Shown here piece after piece: positions 37,701 through 51,493 of a stretch of 64,000 bases of DNA (positions are counted from its first letter, which is position 1; each line of letters begins with the position of its first letter). Both the position numbers and the translations under genes were made by a program. The DNA comes from Paramarasmius palmivorus (lineage: Eukaryota > Basidiomycota > Agaricomycetes > Agaricales > Marasmiaceae), in assembly GCA_037176845.1 (NCBI GenBank), contig JAYKXP010000090.1, positions 62,001-126,000 on the forward strand. Direction: 5' to 3'. Under the pieces are notes generated by a model. It was not told where the DNA came from. It worked only from the letters and a program-made list of their open reading frames with translations, and made no database searches.

Positions 37701-40700
37701 GGAACGACAGCTGAAGTCTCTTCTGAGCCGGAAACGAAAGGCGCTGAGCGACCTGCTCAAAGAGCTCAAAAGAGCGGGTCTTTCCTCTAGCGTCAAACCG
37801 GAGACGTTAAACCTCAATGCTTCGCAACGCTGGATCCGGGAACAACCATTGATTAGTGAATATTCTTCGGTCATCGAGAAAGGGGAGAATTATCTCTATC
37901 GGGTGAATGGGTTGCTGCCAGATCTGCGAGCGTCGTTGTCCTCTCACCATTCCGACCTGGGTACCAGAGAGCTACAGCGGGGGCTTATGTTCTCGGAATG
38001 TGCTTTTGCCATGGCTATTGATTCGAGGCACCGGTAAGTCTTTTCTACAACCCATAATAGTACAACTACTAAGACTCCAATAGCCTGGCTGAAACATCCT
38101 CCAATGCTCATCATATCAAAAACACTATCCGTAGACTGCATATGCTACAGGCTTCACAAACGATCATTCTTCACGGGAACTCTGTATTCAGGCACTTGGT
38201 TGACGTCAATAGTGCACTGGCGAAGGCACAGGCAGCCTTACAGGAGATACTCAACGAAATGGACACATTCAGTCGTTTGAATCCGGCTTCTCCACCGTCC
38301 TCGCAGTTGCTTGCAAACTGTACCGCTCTAGTCCTCAAGTCAAAGGAAATGCATAGGGAACTAAGTAGTATCATAGAGAGCATGAAGTTGACCTCGTATC
38401 CAGTGCTATTAAAAGGTACGTTTTCATTGCTTTCCTTTATTAGGTAAGCTCACCTTCCAAATCAGGCGAACACCAAACCCTGCTGGGTGCACTTGATCAC
38501 GTCAAGGAAATCGCGCATTCATTGAAGGAATGGGTTGAAATCGATCCCCGACTCAGATATCTGTTCACGCCAACTACGGAGTGGCTTGCTAGCTTTGACC
38601 TTCGAAGAGATCTCATATCCGATCCAGTCGCTCCGACTTCGGACAACCTCGATAGCATCGTCAATGCCTGTTTAGTATGTATCCAAGGACTTTTGACCAA
38701 ATGTCCCGAGACGCAAACTCAGGAAGAAAAAGAGGAAGAAGAAGACGCCTACATCAAGCAGGAGGGTCGGGATATTCGAGAAATAGCAGAGTTCCTCAGA
38801 TTAGACCAAATGAAAGCTCTCATGGATGAGCTCATCCTCAAACTCGCAGCACGCGGCTCGGGATATCACACGGACCTGGAACATGTTCTACCCTTCCTTT
38901 GTCTTTATGAGAAGCTCGTCGAAACTCAGTTCACTGCTCACAGTCACTTCAATACCGCATTCTTCAAATTGAACTATGTACTATGCTCGGTGTTCCTCAC
39001 TTTGAGCAGACAGGGCTTTTGTAAGCCTCCAGAAGAAAGTCAAGATGACGGTAGTGGAGAAGGGGCCGCAGAGATGACTGATGGCGTTGGCATGGGAGAA
39101 GGGACCGGTAAACAGAACGTGAGCAAGGAGATCGAGGAGGAAAGTCAGGTCGAAGGGTTACAAGGAGATAAATCTGAGGAAGGGCCAGAACAAAATCAGG
39201 ACGACGATGACGCTATTGAGATGGATCAGGATTTTGATGGGGAGATGCAGGATGTTCCCGATGAGGGCGGGGAACAGGACGGGAGAAATCAGATGACGAA
39301 GAGAGTAATGTCGACCCTGAGGAGAAAATTGGTGACCTAGATATATCCGATCCTGCTGCAGTGGACGAGAAGCTTTGGGGTGACGAGAAGGGCCCACAGG
39401 ATTCTGAGAATAGCGAACAGAAGACCGACCAAGATCACTCCAAGACCAAGGATGGGCAGTCAGATGTGGTGGCCAAGGAAGGAGGTGAAAAGCAGTCGAA
39501 GGAGAAGTCTGAAGAGGAAGAGACAAGTGATCCACAAGCCATGGAGGATGAAGCTATGAACGACGAGAATGAAGGGCAAGGAGAGGAAGACTCAGAAGCG
39601 CCCGGAGTCAGCGGCGCACCAATGGACGAACACGTTCCCGAGGCCGACACACTAGACCTTCCGGATAACATGGATATGAACACCGGAGATCAACCTCCAG
39701 ATGAGATGGATATGGGTGGTGAAGAGGAAGAGCTCGACGACATGGAAACCGAGAAGGAAGCTAACCAACCAGAGGACAACCCGGATCACGACAATGAAAC
39801 GCTCGATCGCCAAGAAAACACCGATAAAGATGCACAGGAAGAGGAAATTGGGCAGGATGAAACAGAGCCACCGACTGCCGCCGAAGCTGACGAACCTGAA
39901 GCCGGACAAGAGGAACGCGACGAGCAAGAAAACGCTGCCTGTGGCTCAGCCCGATGTCAGCACTGGTGATGGCGCACCCACCACTGACGACAATCTAAAT
40001 CCGGACATGGGGGAGAGTGCACAAGGTGGTGAGAAAGGTGCTTCTACTGGGGTTGTTGGAGAGGATCAGGCCATGGCTGACGCTGAAGCCGACAAGAAAG
40101 AGAGGTATGTGGTACAGGCCTGCAATGGGAACTCTATTGATTGTGATTGTGTAGTGATTCTGCCCAACCTGCCGACCAGCCACAGACCGGAGAGCAAGTC
40201 GAACCCTCACAAGGTACAGGAAACGCTCAACAGGGTATTCAACAAGGCCCGCAGGAGGCTCAATCGAGCAGCCAGCTAGAGCACAATCCACTGCGTAGCC
40301 TTGGGGATGCACTCAAGGAAGTCCAGCAACGCTTCAATGACATTCTCAGTGGCGAAGAAAGAGACGTTCCACGACAACAGCTTGGCAATTCGGATGCATC
40401 GCAGATCGAATACCTCCGACCAGAGGACGATGATGAAATGCAGGCCCTGGGTCCATCGGGAGAAGAACAAGCTTCCAAGTTGAAAGACCTGCGCTTCATG
40501 GAGGATCAGAATGAGGAGCAGCCTGCTGTGCCCATGGATGTCGATATGGACATTGGAGCAATCGATGCTGATATGGAAGAGCCCGTTTCCAAAGATCGCG
40601 TTGAAGCGGAGAAGACAGCCACGTCTCAACAACCAGATATAGAAGGCGCTATTGTTCGCGACCCTCATTCGACCTCTACTCAGCAGTCTTCGGGGGTCAA

Positions 40701-41716
40701 GCATCCTGATGCACCAAAGGCTGACGTTGAGATGGAGGACGAAGAAGTATCCAGTCCTGCAGTCGAAGCAGAACTCCGATCATGGCAAGCCGATGGTCTC
40801 CCAGACAGTCGAGCAGAACACATTTGGCGGCTCTACGAGTCTCTTACCCATGACCTTGCGTATGCGCTATGCGAGCAGCTCCGTCTCATACTCGAACCAA
40901 CTCTCGCCACGCGACTTAAAGGCGACTATCGAACCGGGAAGAGGCTAAACATGAAGAAGATCATTTCTTACATCGCCAGTGACTACACCAAGGATAAGAT
41001 CTGGCTTCGGCGCACACGGCCCAGTCAAAGAGAATACCAAGTTCTTATCGCTCTGGATGATTCTAAATCGATGGCTGAATCTCCATTCGGTTCATCTGGC
41101 TTATCAGACTCTTGCATTGGTTTCGAAGGCGTTGAGTCGGCTGGAAGCAGGTGACATCGGTATTGCTCGTTTCGGAGAAGCTGTCGAGGTGCTTCATGGT
41201 TTCGAAGGTGCTCCATTTACAGACCAGGCGGGAGTCGAGGTGATGAAAGCCTTCCATTTCAATCAAAAGGCGACGAATGTCCTCTCTCTTGTGGAGACTA
41301 GTCTGCGTGTTCTTGAGGCTGCGAGGGAGCGGAAGGCGATGAGTTCGAGTACGGCGGCGGATCTGTGGCAGCTGGAAATTATCATTTCGGATGGGATGTG
41401 TCAGGATCATGACAAGCTTCGACCGGTGCTCAGGAAGGCTGAAGAACAGAAAGTCATGATTGTGTTCATCATCATTGACTCATTGCATTCCACACCGGGA
41501 GTTCAGGCTGGTGCGGCAGGTGCAGCTCATGGCTCGATACTGTCCATGACCAAAGCAGAGATTATCAATGTCAATGGCAAGATGGACATGCAGATTCAGC
41601 CGTACTTGGATTCTTTCCCATTCGAGTACTACGTGATTTTGAGGAATGTGGAGGCTTTACCTGAGGTGTTGTCGGCGACGTTGAAGCAGTTCTTTGAGAG
41701 GATTTCTGAAGAGTAA
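25730..41716 (+). CDS. MDN1: Midasin, AAA ATPase of 60S ribosome maturation
   Basis: A giant protein of about 5,000 residues, normal for the family. An N-terminal domain is followed by six AAA modules whose Walker A sites are SPPSSGKS (26810), GETGTGKT (27902), GPTSSGKT (29323), GETGSGKT (30199), GSPGVGKT (31450) and GPKQNGKT (32368). Walker B sites are clear in modules 2-5 (LLDEINLA, VLDELNLA, LLDEISLA, LLDEMNLA) and degenerate in 1 (FKDIDRA) and 6 (LLDGANL). A long linker (33.5-38.5 kb) and a Glu/Asp-rich stretch (38.7-40.7 kb) lead to a C-terminal MIDAS domain with DxSxS (ALDDSKSMAE). Midasin pulls assembly factors (Rsa4/Ytm1 in yeast) off pre-60S particles. The start is the ATG of MQGAMEGDPVF. 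Frame breaks occur near 26436, 31684, 39283, 39937 and 41083; since the gene is essential, they are probably sequence errors. Confidence 0.96.
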
Positions 41717-42438
41717 TAGAGCATTGTCTTGTTGTATATTAGATATACATAAAAAGTACTGTACATTTCGTTTTTCTAGCAGCTAAATAGACCAAACTTT
41801 GGCCAGAAAATGGCCCTGCGCATCGTTTGCCATATATAGATATGTTTAGGGCAGGTTTCTAACCGAGTGACGGCGACCCTGAGGTGCAGTGTTTCGAGGT
41901 CCATCATCATGTACACCGACCAGGAGAGCAGTCTCAAGGCTTTGATGCCCATAATTCTAATTTTCGTCGGTTTGGTGTAAGTTTTTGGGCAGAAATTGAA
42001 CACATTGGCTGATGTATCGCTTCACAGGACTGCGGGGCTTTTTTGGTGTTTTCTATCGTCTTGCCTTGGATTATCCTTGCGACAGCTTGTTTCTACGTGG
42101 TGGGAATATGCGGAACTTGGTTCGAGGAGCAACCAAAGGAGATTTATGGGGAGAAGAGGAGGTATTGCAGAGGATGAAATGTGGGAAATGGACATGCGGG
42201 GTAGACGAAATCCATATTGACGCAATGCGCACGGACCGCTTTAGACCTGCTTTGGCACGCCAGCCACTTTGAACTTTGTCTCGATTTGGCCCATGGACAG
42301 TATAAATAACGCGTCACAGCGCATTTCTTCTCTTTCTTCCATACCACAACCATCTCGCCCATTTCTATACCTGCATATTTGCTCTACATTTCTACCACAC
42401 ATATCCCAATCTCGCGCATACACTCGCCTTATTGAACC
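41717..42438. other. Intergenic stretch with TATA box of next gene
   Basis: It contains the 3' end of midasin and the promoter of the proline-rich protein gene (TATA at 42301). Short frames at 41996-42272 show no protein character. Confidence 0.5.
42301..42307 (+). promoter_or_regulatory. TATA box of proline-rich secreted protein gene
   Basis: TATAAAT lies 138 bases before the ATG at 42439, followed by a CT/CA-rich leader. This is a usual arrangement for strongly expressed secreted proteins of fungi. Confidence 0.55.
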
Positions 42439-43863
42439 ATGAAGATCCCTTCGAGCTCTTCTTTGATCTTTGCTACTCTCGCAGTATCCTCTTCGTCGAC
42501 CAGTCTAGCTGCTCCGACCGGCGAGCCGTCTCAGGCTAATGGCGAGCTCTCCAGTTCATCGTCTGCACGTCATATCGCGTCTAGGCGGGCTTCTATCGCG
42601 ATGCCTCGGGCTGAAGTAGAACCAGAAGGAGACCAAGTTGCAAACGCAGAAGGACGTGCGTAACCCTTTATTTTGTCTAATCTGCCTACTCGCTCAACGT
42701 TGATTTAGTTCTCGATGACCTTGGCCTCGGCAAACTTCTCGCTCCGGTTCTTTCTCCTGTTTGCAAACTCAGTCTTGGCAAGACAGTTGGAGGTCTTCCT
42801 ATCGTGGGTCCTATCGCGCAGCCTGTTGTGCAACCAGTGGACTGGTATCGTACAAGGAGTCATCAAATTGCTCTTCAGGTGCCCTTCTGAGGAAGGTGCT
42901 ACGAGCGCGTCAGCTGCCTCTGCTCCTCAGGGTGCAGCTGCATGGAGTGTCGATGGTGATAGTTCATCTGTGGTGTCACCTTCGGGATCACCAAATACGC
43001 CTGCTATGACCTCGGATTCTTCGTCTTCGGATCCGTCTTCTCCGCCTCCTTCTCGTCGTGATTTACCAGTGACCTCGCCTGTCTCGCCTCCAAGCAATAC
43101 ACCTGCAGTCAAACCACTACAATCACCCGTTCCCTCTGTTCATCCGCCAGCCCCGCCAATCCCGCCAGTCAGCCCACCCACCAACTCGCCCATCAACTCG
43201 CCTTCTAATCCCCAAGCACCATTCACTCCTCCAGCGAACCCACCAGGCGCTGCTGGTGTTGAGGCGCCCGTGAAGGTAAACCCTACCGTGCCTGTAGAAC
43301 CACCAGTGAACCCAGTGCATCAACCTTCTAACGCCACGGCTCCTGAACGGTGCACCCTCTACACCTGCTTCCCCACCTTCTCTGCCTGTTACTCCACCTG
43401 CTCCTGTCCAAAAAAACCGTCGTGGCGTACCCCTTAACCCTGCTAAAATCCCCAAGCGCGCAGCTGAAAAGGTCGGAGTGGTCGGTGGCACCTCTGGTGA
43501 CCAAGGTGCTGGGAAGTCTCCGAGCGACGACTCTAGTTCACCCGAGGTTGACGAGACCGCGAGCTGGTCCTAACCGCAGAAGTCGTCGACAGGTACCTCA
43601 GCCTCCCGTACAACCTCCTGTGAAGCCGCCTGTACAACCCCCGGTCAGCTCTCCGCCGACGTCTTCTACTCCTGCCACAAGCACTGCTTCTCAAGGCGTA
43701 ACAGAAACCGCTACGACCAGCTCTGCGGGATGGCCGAGGCGGCAGCTTCTCCACCGATACATCGGCGCCTGGTGACGACAAGGCGGACTTTGATGGCGAT
43801 TCTGGTGAGGATGAAAATGACGCAGACGAAGATTATGACTCCAGTTCGGACGGTTCGTCTTAA
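42439..43863 (+). CDS. Secreted Pro/Ser-rich low-complexity protein, frame-broken
   Basis: A signal peptide (MKIPSSSSLIFATLAVSSSS) leads into a Ser-rich part, an intron near 42657-42709, and an exon with LGKLLAPVLSPVCKLSLGK. The remainder is Pro/Ser/Thr-rich, with short repeats of the type PPVSPPTNSP, PPANPPG, and PPVQPPVKPPVQPP, and an acidic end (DGDSGEDENDADEDYDSSSD). To reach that end the frame must change near 43350, 43565 and 43730. Three breaks in 1.4 kb are more than in the housekeeping genes nearby, so either the gene is decaying or repeat-rich sequence was read badly. No enzyme domain is visible. A cell-wall or extracellular structural role is a guess from composition. Confidence 0.6.
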
Positions 43864-44051
43864 GACCTGCACGAGATTGCTGTACATGTTACATATCTTG
43901 GCTCGATATGGACGATCCTGTTATACCCATTACCTTACTTAGTCTACACAGCTTATTGCCTAGTAATCAGTAATACAACAAATAACGGACCCGTCAGATA
44001 TGCATATGCATCCTCCACTGCATGCTGTCCATCATGCATCGTGTCCATATA

Positions 44052-45957
<1,906 letters not shown>

Positions 45958-47060
45958 GATGGAGCGGTCACCAGTGGGGCCAAGCTTCATTTTAGAGCAG
46001 CTTTATGTACTTCTGTACAATGACTGTTCTTCGGTTCAACATTAATGTGGCAGCTCTAGCACCGCAACAGGTGCTAAACATTCTAGAAGCCCTGTACGAG
46101 CCGAAATTATTGAACAAGTCGTTCACATTGAAAACGTGCAGCTCTGTCTTGAGGGTACAGCCTCGTAAACACGAGGTCATAAGTTGAAGACCTACGAGGG
46201 CGCTGGTATTGAGTGGCCTTGGCAGTTGAGAGACCGTGAGGTTGGCACTGCTCGGGTCAGAGCACTTTGTGTCACTTTGTCGCGAAAGTTGAATGAGTCA
46301 TTGGATTTCAACAAGGCTCCAAAAAAGGCCCCTGTCGAGCACTAAATCTTCTGGTATAACCATATGGTTATAATCTAAAAGACATCGTCTTCAGTGATCT
46401 TCAACGAGACCATTTGCATAACTCACCCAACAAGTTCAAAAGAAAGAGGAACGCTGACACGTGCTATTCTAGACGGTGAGTGACCGGTGACCGGTGACCT
46501 CCGGTTACTTGACATTCCGGCCCCGCGTCTTCCCCGCCATCACATTCACAAGCAGTAAGATTCTCCTAGGAGTACGTTTTCGTTTTGAGTTTTTGATCAT
46601 TTACTCGAGAATCATCTCTTCTGGACTTTTGACGCTTTCCCACAAGGGTTTTGACACAGTTTGTTTTATATTGTAAGAGGCTGGACCTGAAAACTGTGTA
46701 GTATAAACACGTATATCGGACAGTCTGGGCAGTCTGATCTAATCCTACGAATAAGCCTGCATAGTCAACAGCTAGTATACATTGACAGATTATTCTTGCT
46801 CACTTCGAATAGAGCTGCGTCGGCCCGCGGTACTCTGTGATACATGTCCATTATCATATATACCACATTCATGGGAACAGTACCACTCGGACTCGATTTC
46901 GAGCGAGAATCCAGATCAGGTGGGTCTGGCACCCGCTCCGGGACCCTTCTACAGTCACCGTATTCACAATCCATCCAGTTTACTCACTTTTGGCCTCTTT
47001 ACCTCCTAGTTGATAACGTCCAATTTCTGTGAATACGGTAAAGCTCAGACCTTCATTGAT
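45958..47060. other. Divergent intergenic region, glucoamylase / acyl-CoA oxidase
   Basis: At 1.1 kb this is one of the longest gaps, and it lies between two divergently transcribed carbon-use genes. It holds a small tandem array of GACCGGT-type units at about 46482-46503. Frames at 46005-46187 are open on both strands but look accidental. A shared carbon-responsive control region is possible, but I cannot show sites with certainty. Confidence 0.4.
46482..46503. repeat. Short tandem repeat GTGACCG
   Basis: Three adjoining, slightly varied copies of a GTGACCG-like heptamer lie in the divergent promoter region. Function unknown; it may be chance or a clustered binding site. Confidence 0.4.
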
Positions 47061-49757
47061 ATGCGTCGGGCGCGAAACAGTTATCCCTCAGTCATTACCC
47101 ACGAAATCTCAATCCGAATTAGCCTTGACACCTCCACAGACGGACGAGAGCAATGGGAAAGAAAGAGAAAAATAAGCGGAATCCTCGAGACGGAACCCGT
47201 GTTCAATAAAGACGGAAAGTGAGCGTATATCTCGTTTTCACCCAAAACAGCGTCTTACTGTCACGAACAGGATGTTTCTGACAAGAACAGAACGATACAA
47301 CAGAGCCCTTAAAATGATGAGACGACTCTATGAGCTGGTAGAAGAACATGACTGGTCCAGAGAGGACGTGATGGGTGTCATATTTAGTGCAGGCGAAACT
47401 CTACCAGTCAATTTACACAACGTTGGTGCGTCTGTCGTGGAGCCCTTTCCGTTGATTCGTGCTCATGACTATAACAGCCTTCGAACCAGTGTTACTTGCC
47501 CAAGCTGGTGAAGAACTACTGAACAAATACGCCGGACTCATCGTACATCGCGGCATCATAGGATGTTACCTCCAAACAGAGCTGGGCCACGGCACGAATG
47601 TCACTGCATTGGAAACCACAGCCACATATATCCCGGATAGCAGAGAGTTTGAGATTCACTCGCCCACTTTGACAAGCTCAAAATGGTGGGTTGGTGCTCT
47701 CGGAAAGACCGCCACGCATGGGGTGGTACAAGCCAAACTTATCCTTCCGGATGGAACGGATATGGGACCACACCTATTCTTTGTGCAGCTTCGTTCTCTA
47801 GGTGACACCTAATCTGAAACTTCCAGCGATATAGGAAGCTAACGTTCGACCCTAGAAACCCATAGGTTACTTCCTGGAATCACGACCGGGGACATTGGTG
47901 AGGATACTGTCGTTCATATTCACTTTCTTGATATTCTTATCCCTATTTCAGGCCCGAAAGCGTTTGGAGGCTACAGCTCCGTAGACAATGGATATGCTCG
48001 TTTTGACCACGTTCGGATACCCAAATTCCAAATGCTGTCTAAGTTCGCTCAGGTCACCGATGACGGCAAATACATCAGACCTCCGCACGCAAAAATTAGC
48101 TACGGTGGTGTGAGCACTATTTCCCATCTCGTTTTTGTTTCTCACGACCAGTGCCGTAGATGTTGTATATTCGTTCTGGGTAAGCATGACAAACTGGTAT
48201 CTCTATTACTTCTGGTATCCTTATATCTGTTTCGCAGGATGGTGTCGGGGGCTGGCTGGCATATGGCAAAAGGGATCACGATTGCCATTCGTTATGCAAC
48301 TGTACGAAGGCAAGGTTCGAAAGACGCAGATGGGCTCGAATCACAGGTCATCAGCTACTCTTCACTATACATCCGCCTTCTACCCATCTTGGCACGTTCA
48401 TATGTTTTCATCGAACTTGGGAGGTCCGCTGGTGGTTTCTTGTTACGTATACCCTTTCCGTGTTAAGGTATCTCGCTTTCAGGTTAGAGCCTTCCAAACC
48501 ATGTCCGAGCGCCTTGCAGCCGGAGACGCGTCACTTCTAGCCGAGCTACACGCAACCACGAGTGGGCTTAAAGGTTCTCACGAGTACTATAGCTGCACAG
48601 GATTTAGAAACTGCCAGACGTTCCATGGGTGGTCACGGATTTAGTGCGTTTTCTGGTGTGGGTCAGTTGTATGCAGAGTTTGTGCCAGCTGCTACGTAAG
48701 AGGTTCATTCGTCGCCTGATCTCCACTCATTGCTGATATTAAGCGTTTTCCAGGTATGAAGGAGATAACTTCGTCTTAGATCAGCAAGTCGTTCGAGCTG
48801 CAGTCAAGTCCTTTACGAATCTTTTCAAGGATAACGCGACCTCATCTGAAGCATTACCTCCCTCATCTGCGTATCTTGGACGGTTGAGGGCACTAATACC
48901 AGCCACCAACAACACAGCGAATGAACTGCCCGTACTTACAGAATCTTCTTGGACTGATCCTGAGATTCTGGTTGCTTTGCTAGAGTGGCGTGCAGCTCTC
49001 CTTGTCCATGAGATCGCTCAGACCATCGACACCCCTGATGCCACGATCTTTCAACGAGTCAGTAAAGCTTCTACTGAGGCTTTTGTCGCTGCTAATGTAG
49101 CGGATATGATCAATCGGTTGGATATGGCGGAGCTGGGGCTCACGGAGAAGGATGTGCTGAGGAAGGTGTATTTATTGGTGTGTCATCAATCCTGTTCAAT
49201 CCTATTTGATCCTGTAGCTTATGATGAGCTATTTACAGTACCTTCTCACAACGATTGAAGCAAACCTGACTGATTTTCTTTCTTTCGGGCTTCTTCGCTT
49301 CCCGCCGCACGAGTCCTCAAGTAAACCACGCTCAAGGGACCCCACCCGCGGTTTACGCCTTGCAATTGCGACGCTATGCGAAGAGATCTTGCCAAATGCC
49401 ATTGGTTTAACAGATGCGTTTGGTTTTACTGATTGGGAGTTGGATAGGTACGTAACTCTTGGGTGCTTTGGTCCATGGCTATGTGGCTGAAGTATTCTAG
49501 CGCATTGGGCGTTTACAATGGAGGTGTCTATGAGGCACTTTGGGAAAAGGTTCAAGGTGAGCCTTTAAATCGTAGCGATGTTACAGATGGATATCAGGTT
49601 TGTCTATTTTGTGTGTCGGGGACAAAGCTAAAGTCGGTCGTCTAAATAGGAATCTATACGACCCATGTTATCACGAGGACAAAGGCTTGCTCGAAGGGAT
49701 GCCAAACTTGAGTGGAATAATATAGCTTTGCGGATGTTTGTATTTGTAGTATGCTAG
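47061..49757 (+). CDS. Acyl-CoA oxidase (peroxisomal beta-oxidation)
   Basis: The protein begins near MRRARNSYPSVITHEI and contains the N-terminal helical domain (RKISGILETEPVFNKDGK, LTRTERYNRALKMM). The FAD/acyl-CoA core has the hallmark GCYLQTELGHGTNVTALET, then WWVGALGKTATH, GPKAFGGYSSVDNGYARFDH and SGAGWHMAKGITIAIRYATV. The C-terminal domain has ARRSMGGHGFSAFSGVG, the region of the catalytic Glu loop. It oxidises acyl-CoA to trans-2-enoyl-CoA and passes electrons to oxygen, giving hydrogen peroxide. About nine introns are present, and the splice near 48430-48483 is unclear. The C-terminus (ALRMFVFVVC) has no SKL-type signal, which is not rare among fungal homologues. The true start may be further upstream. 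Confidence 0.9.
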
Positions 49758-49816
49758 AGATACGCGACGTGAGGACGTATGCCGCACAATCCATTTTGAG
49801 TTTCGGCGACCAGAAA

Positions 49817-49839
49817 CACGTGCTGGAAAAAGTGACGTC
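49817..49839. promoter_or_regulatory. CACGTG and TGACGTC motifs before SYLF gene
   Basis: A palindromic CACGTG (49817-49822) and a TGACGTC (49833-49839) lie about 80-105 bases before the ATG at 49921. They match typical bHLH and bZIP (CRE/ATF) sites. Occupancy is not shown by sequence alone. Confidence 0.35.
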
Positions 49840-49920
49840 GGCAATGGCCAGGGTTCTACAGCTCTTGTCTACTGAAAGATAGCTAGCACTACTTGCTTAC
49901 TCCCACATCACTTCATCCAC

Positions 49921-50942
49921 TATGCCCAGCGACTTGCTCGATAAGTTTAGGAAGGGCGCTCAGAAGGCAGCAATTCAAGCTACCGCTTTCACACAAACAC
50001 AATCAACGAAACTTGCAAGCTCCTCTCGAGAATTTGTTCATGGCTTCAGTTTACCGGGAGAAGCGGAGAAGGCAGCAAAGATCTTGGATAGTTTTCTCGG
50101 TATTTCTCCTTCATTACGCCCCGAAATTCATGCTGAAAATCCCGATTCTCTTTCTAGCTGATCCCGACCATCCAGAATCTGCTCTGAACGCTATACCTAA
50201 AGCCGTTTTACAGAAAGCAAGAGGCTAGTCTCATCTTCTTGTTGGCTTGGTCTTCTCCGTGCTAACTCACCTAAAGGTCTTGCTGTCTTCCAAGTGATCA
50301 AGGCTGGTTTCGTGTTCTCCGGAAAAGCTGGCTCTGGTCTCGTCATTGCGCGACTACCAGATGGATCATGGTCTGCACCGTCCTGCATCGCCACTGGTGG
50401 CCTCGGCTGGGGTCTCCAAATCGGCGCAGATATAACCGACTTTGTCATTGTTCTCAACAGTGAAGACGCAGTACGCGCATTCTCTATTGGAGGCAATGTC
50501 ACAATTGGAGGAAATATTTCGGCTGCTGCAGGGCCCATAGGGACAGGAGGGAGTGTTCAGGCGAGTTTGGCGCATCCTGCGCCTATGTTCTCGTATTCAA
50601 AATCAAAAGGTGCGTTGTCGGTTCTTTGTTCTGGGTATTATCAGAACTGAGCCATTAATAGGTCTCTTTGCCGGTCTCTCGTTGGAAGGAACAGTCCTCA
50701 TTGAAAGAAAGGATGCTAATCGCGATTTCTATGGATCACCCGTACCTGCGAAGGATATCCTTGGCGGAAGAGTGCCACCACCGGAAGTTGCATCCAGATT
50801 GTACGAGATTATTGAGGCTGCGGAGGGTCTTGATGAGTCCGGTCTGCCTGAGGCTGCATACGTCCCCACTGACACTGGTGACCCTATTCAACTTGGCGAT
50901 GGAAGGAGCAATCATATGGTTTTTGATGCTGATCACCATTGA
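49921..50942 (+). CDS. SYLF-domain (Ysc84-like) lipid-binding protein
   Basis: Starts MPSDLLDKFRKGAQKAA. The SYLF domain covers most of the protein: IPKAVLQKARGLAVFQVIKAG, SGKAGSGLVIARLPDGSW, SAPSCIATGGLGWGLQIGAD, TDFVIVLNSEDAVRAF, and the glycine-rich NVTIGGNISAAAGPIG, ending with KGLFAGLSLEGTVLIERKD. SYLF proteins such as yeast Ysc84/Lsb3 bind phosphoinositides and actin at endocytic sites. Unlike those yeast proteins it has no C-terminal SH3 domain; the end is short and acidic (LGDGRSNHMVFDADHH). The second intron (50224-50276) appears to use a GC donor (G|GCTAGT) with a perfect CTAAC branch site and an AG acceptor, which restores RGLAVFQ exactly. Confidence 0.92.
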
Positions 50943-51493
50943 AACGGCAATACCAACAATTCATCATAAACGATTTCGTTCACCAATTGTTCATGACGAC
51001 TGTATTTAAGTGTTCACTTGTAATTCTATGCGGATATACTTACTGGGAGTTGTACCTCAGACGCTGTGCTTTTTTTCCTTGAGCCTGCCTGTTTGATATA
51101 ACATTATGCTCGTGTCTAATACTCTAGGTATCTGGGACGGGAAATTGATGATACACAGTTACTACCGTCTGCCGATATAAATGGTAACTGCTCCACCATC
51201 CTACTACCGAAGGTACAGACAACCTCATCTATTGGCTCATATATAACCGTGTGTTTTTTGCTCGCCGCGAAGGATGTAGATATTGGACGTGAGGACTGGC
51301 AGAGCTTGGATTCGCCTTGCTTGCAAGTTTTGACGATAAAACGCTTCCTACGAGGATGTCACTTCAATTGACATTGGACAACATTGGACAATGCTCGTAC
51401 GAGTCAAATCGGTGCAGTAAGGGACCGAACTTGTTTTAGGGGCTAACGTTGTAGCGCGCTTTTTCCTTTCGACTCTCACTAGCACTAGTAACC
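50943..51493. other. Intergenic stretch, no supported gene
   Basis: About 550 bases without a protein-like frame. A direct repeat of ATTGGACA occurs near 51371-51389. It probably holds the terminator of the SYLF gene and the promoter of the next one. Confidence 0.45.

Noticed and set aside
39435..39927. Long reverse-strand frames with hydrophobic composition opposite midasin
   Set aside because: They are mirror frames of the Glu/Asp-rich coding stretch (GAG/GAT read as CTC/ATC) and have no start context or homology.
43123..43491. Reverse-strand Gly/Arg/Trp-rich frame
   Set aside because: It is the complement of proline codons (CCA/CCN) in the proline-rich gene.
46005..46187. 60-residue frames on both strands near the glucoamylase promoter
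   Set aside because: Both strands are open to the same extent, with no signal peptide, domain or splice pattern.
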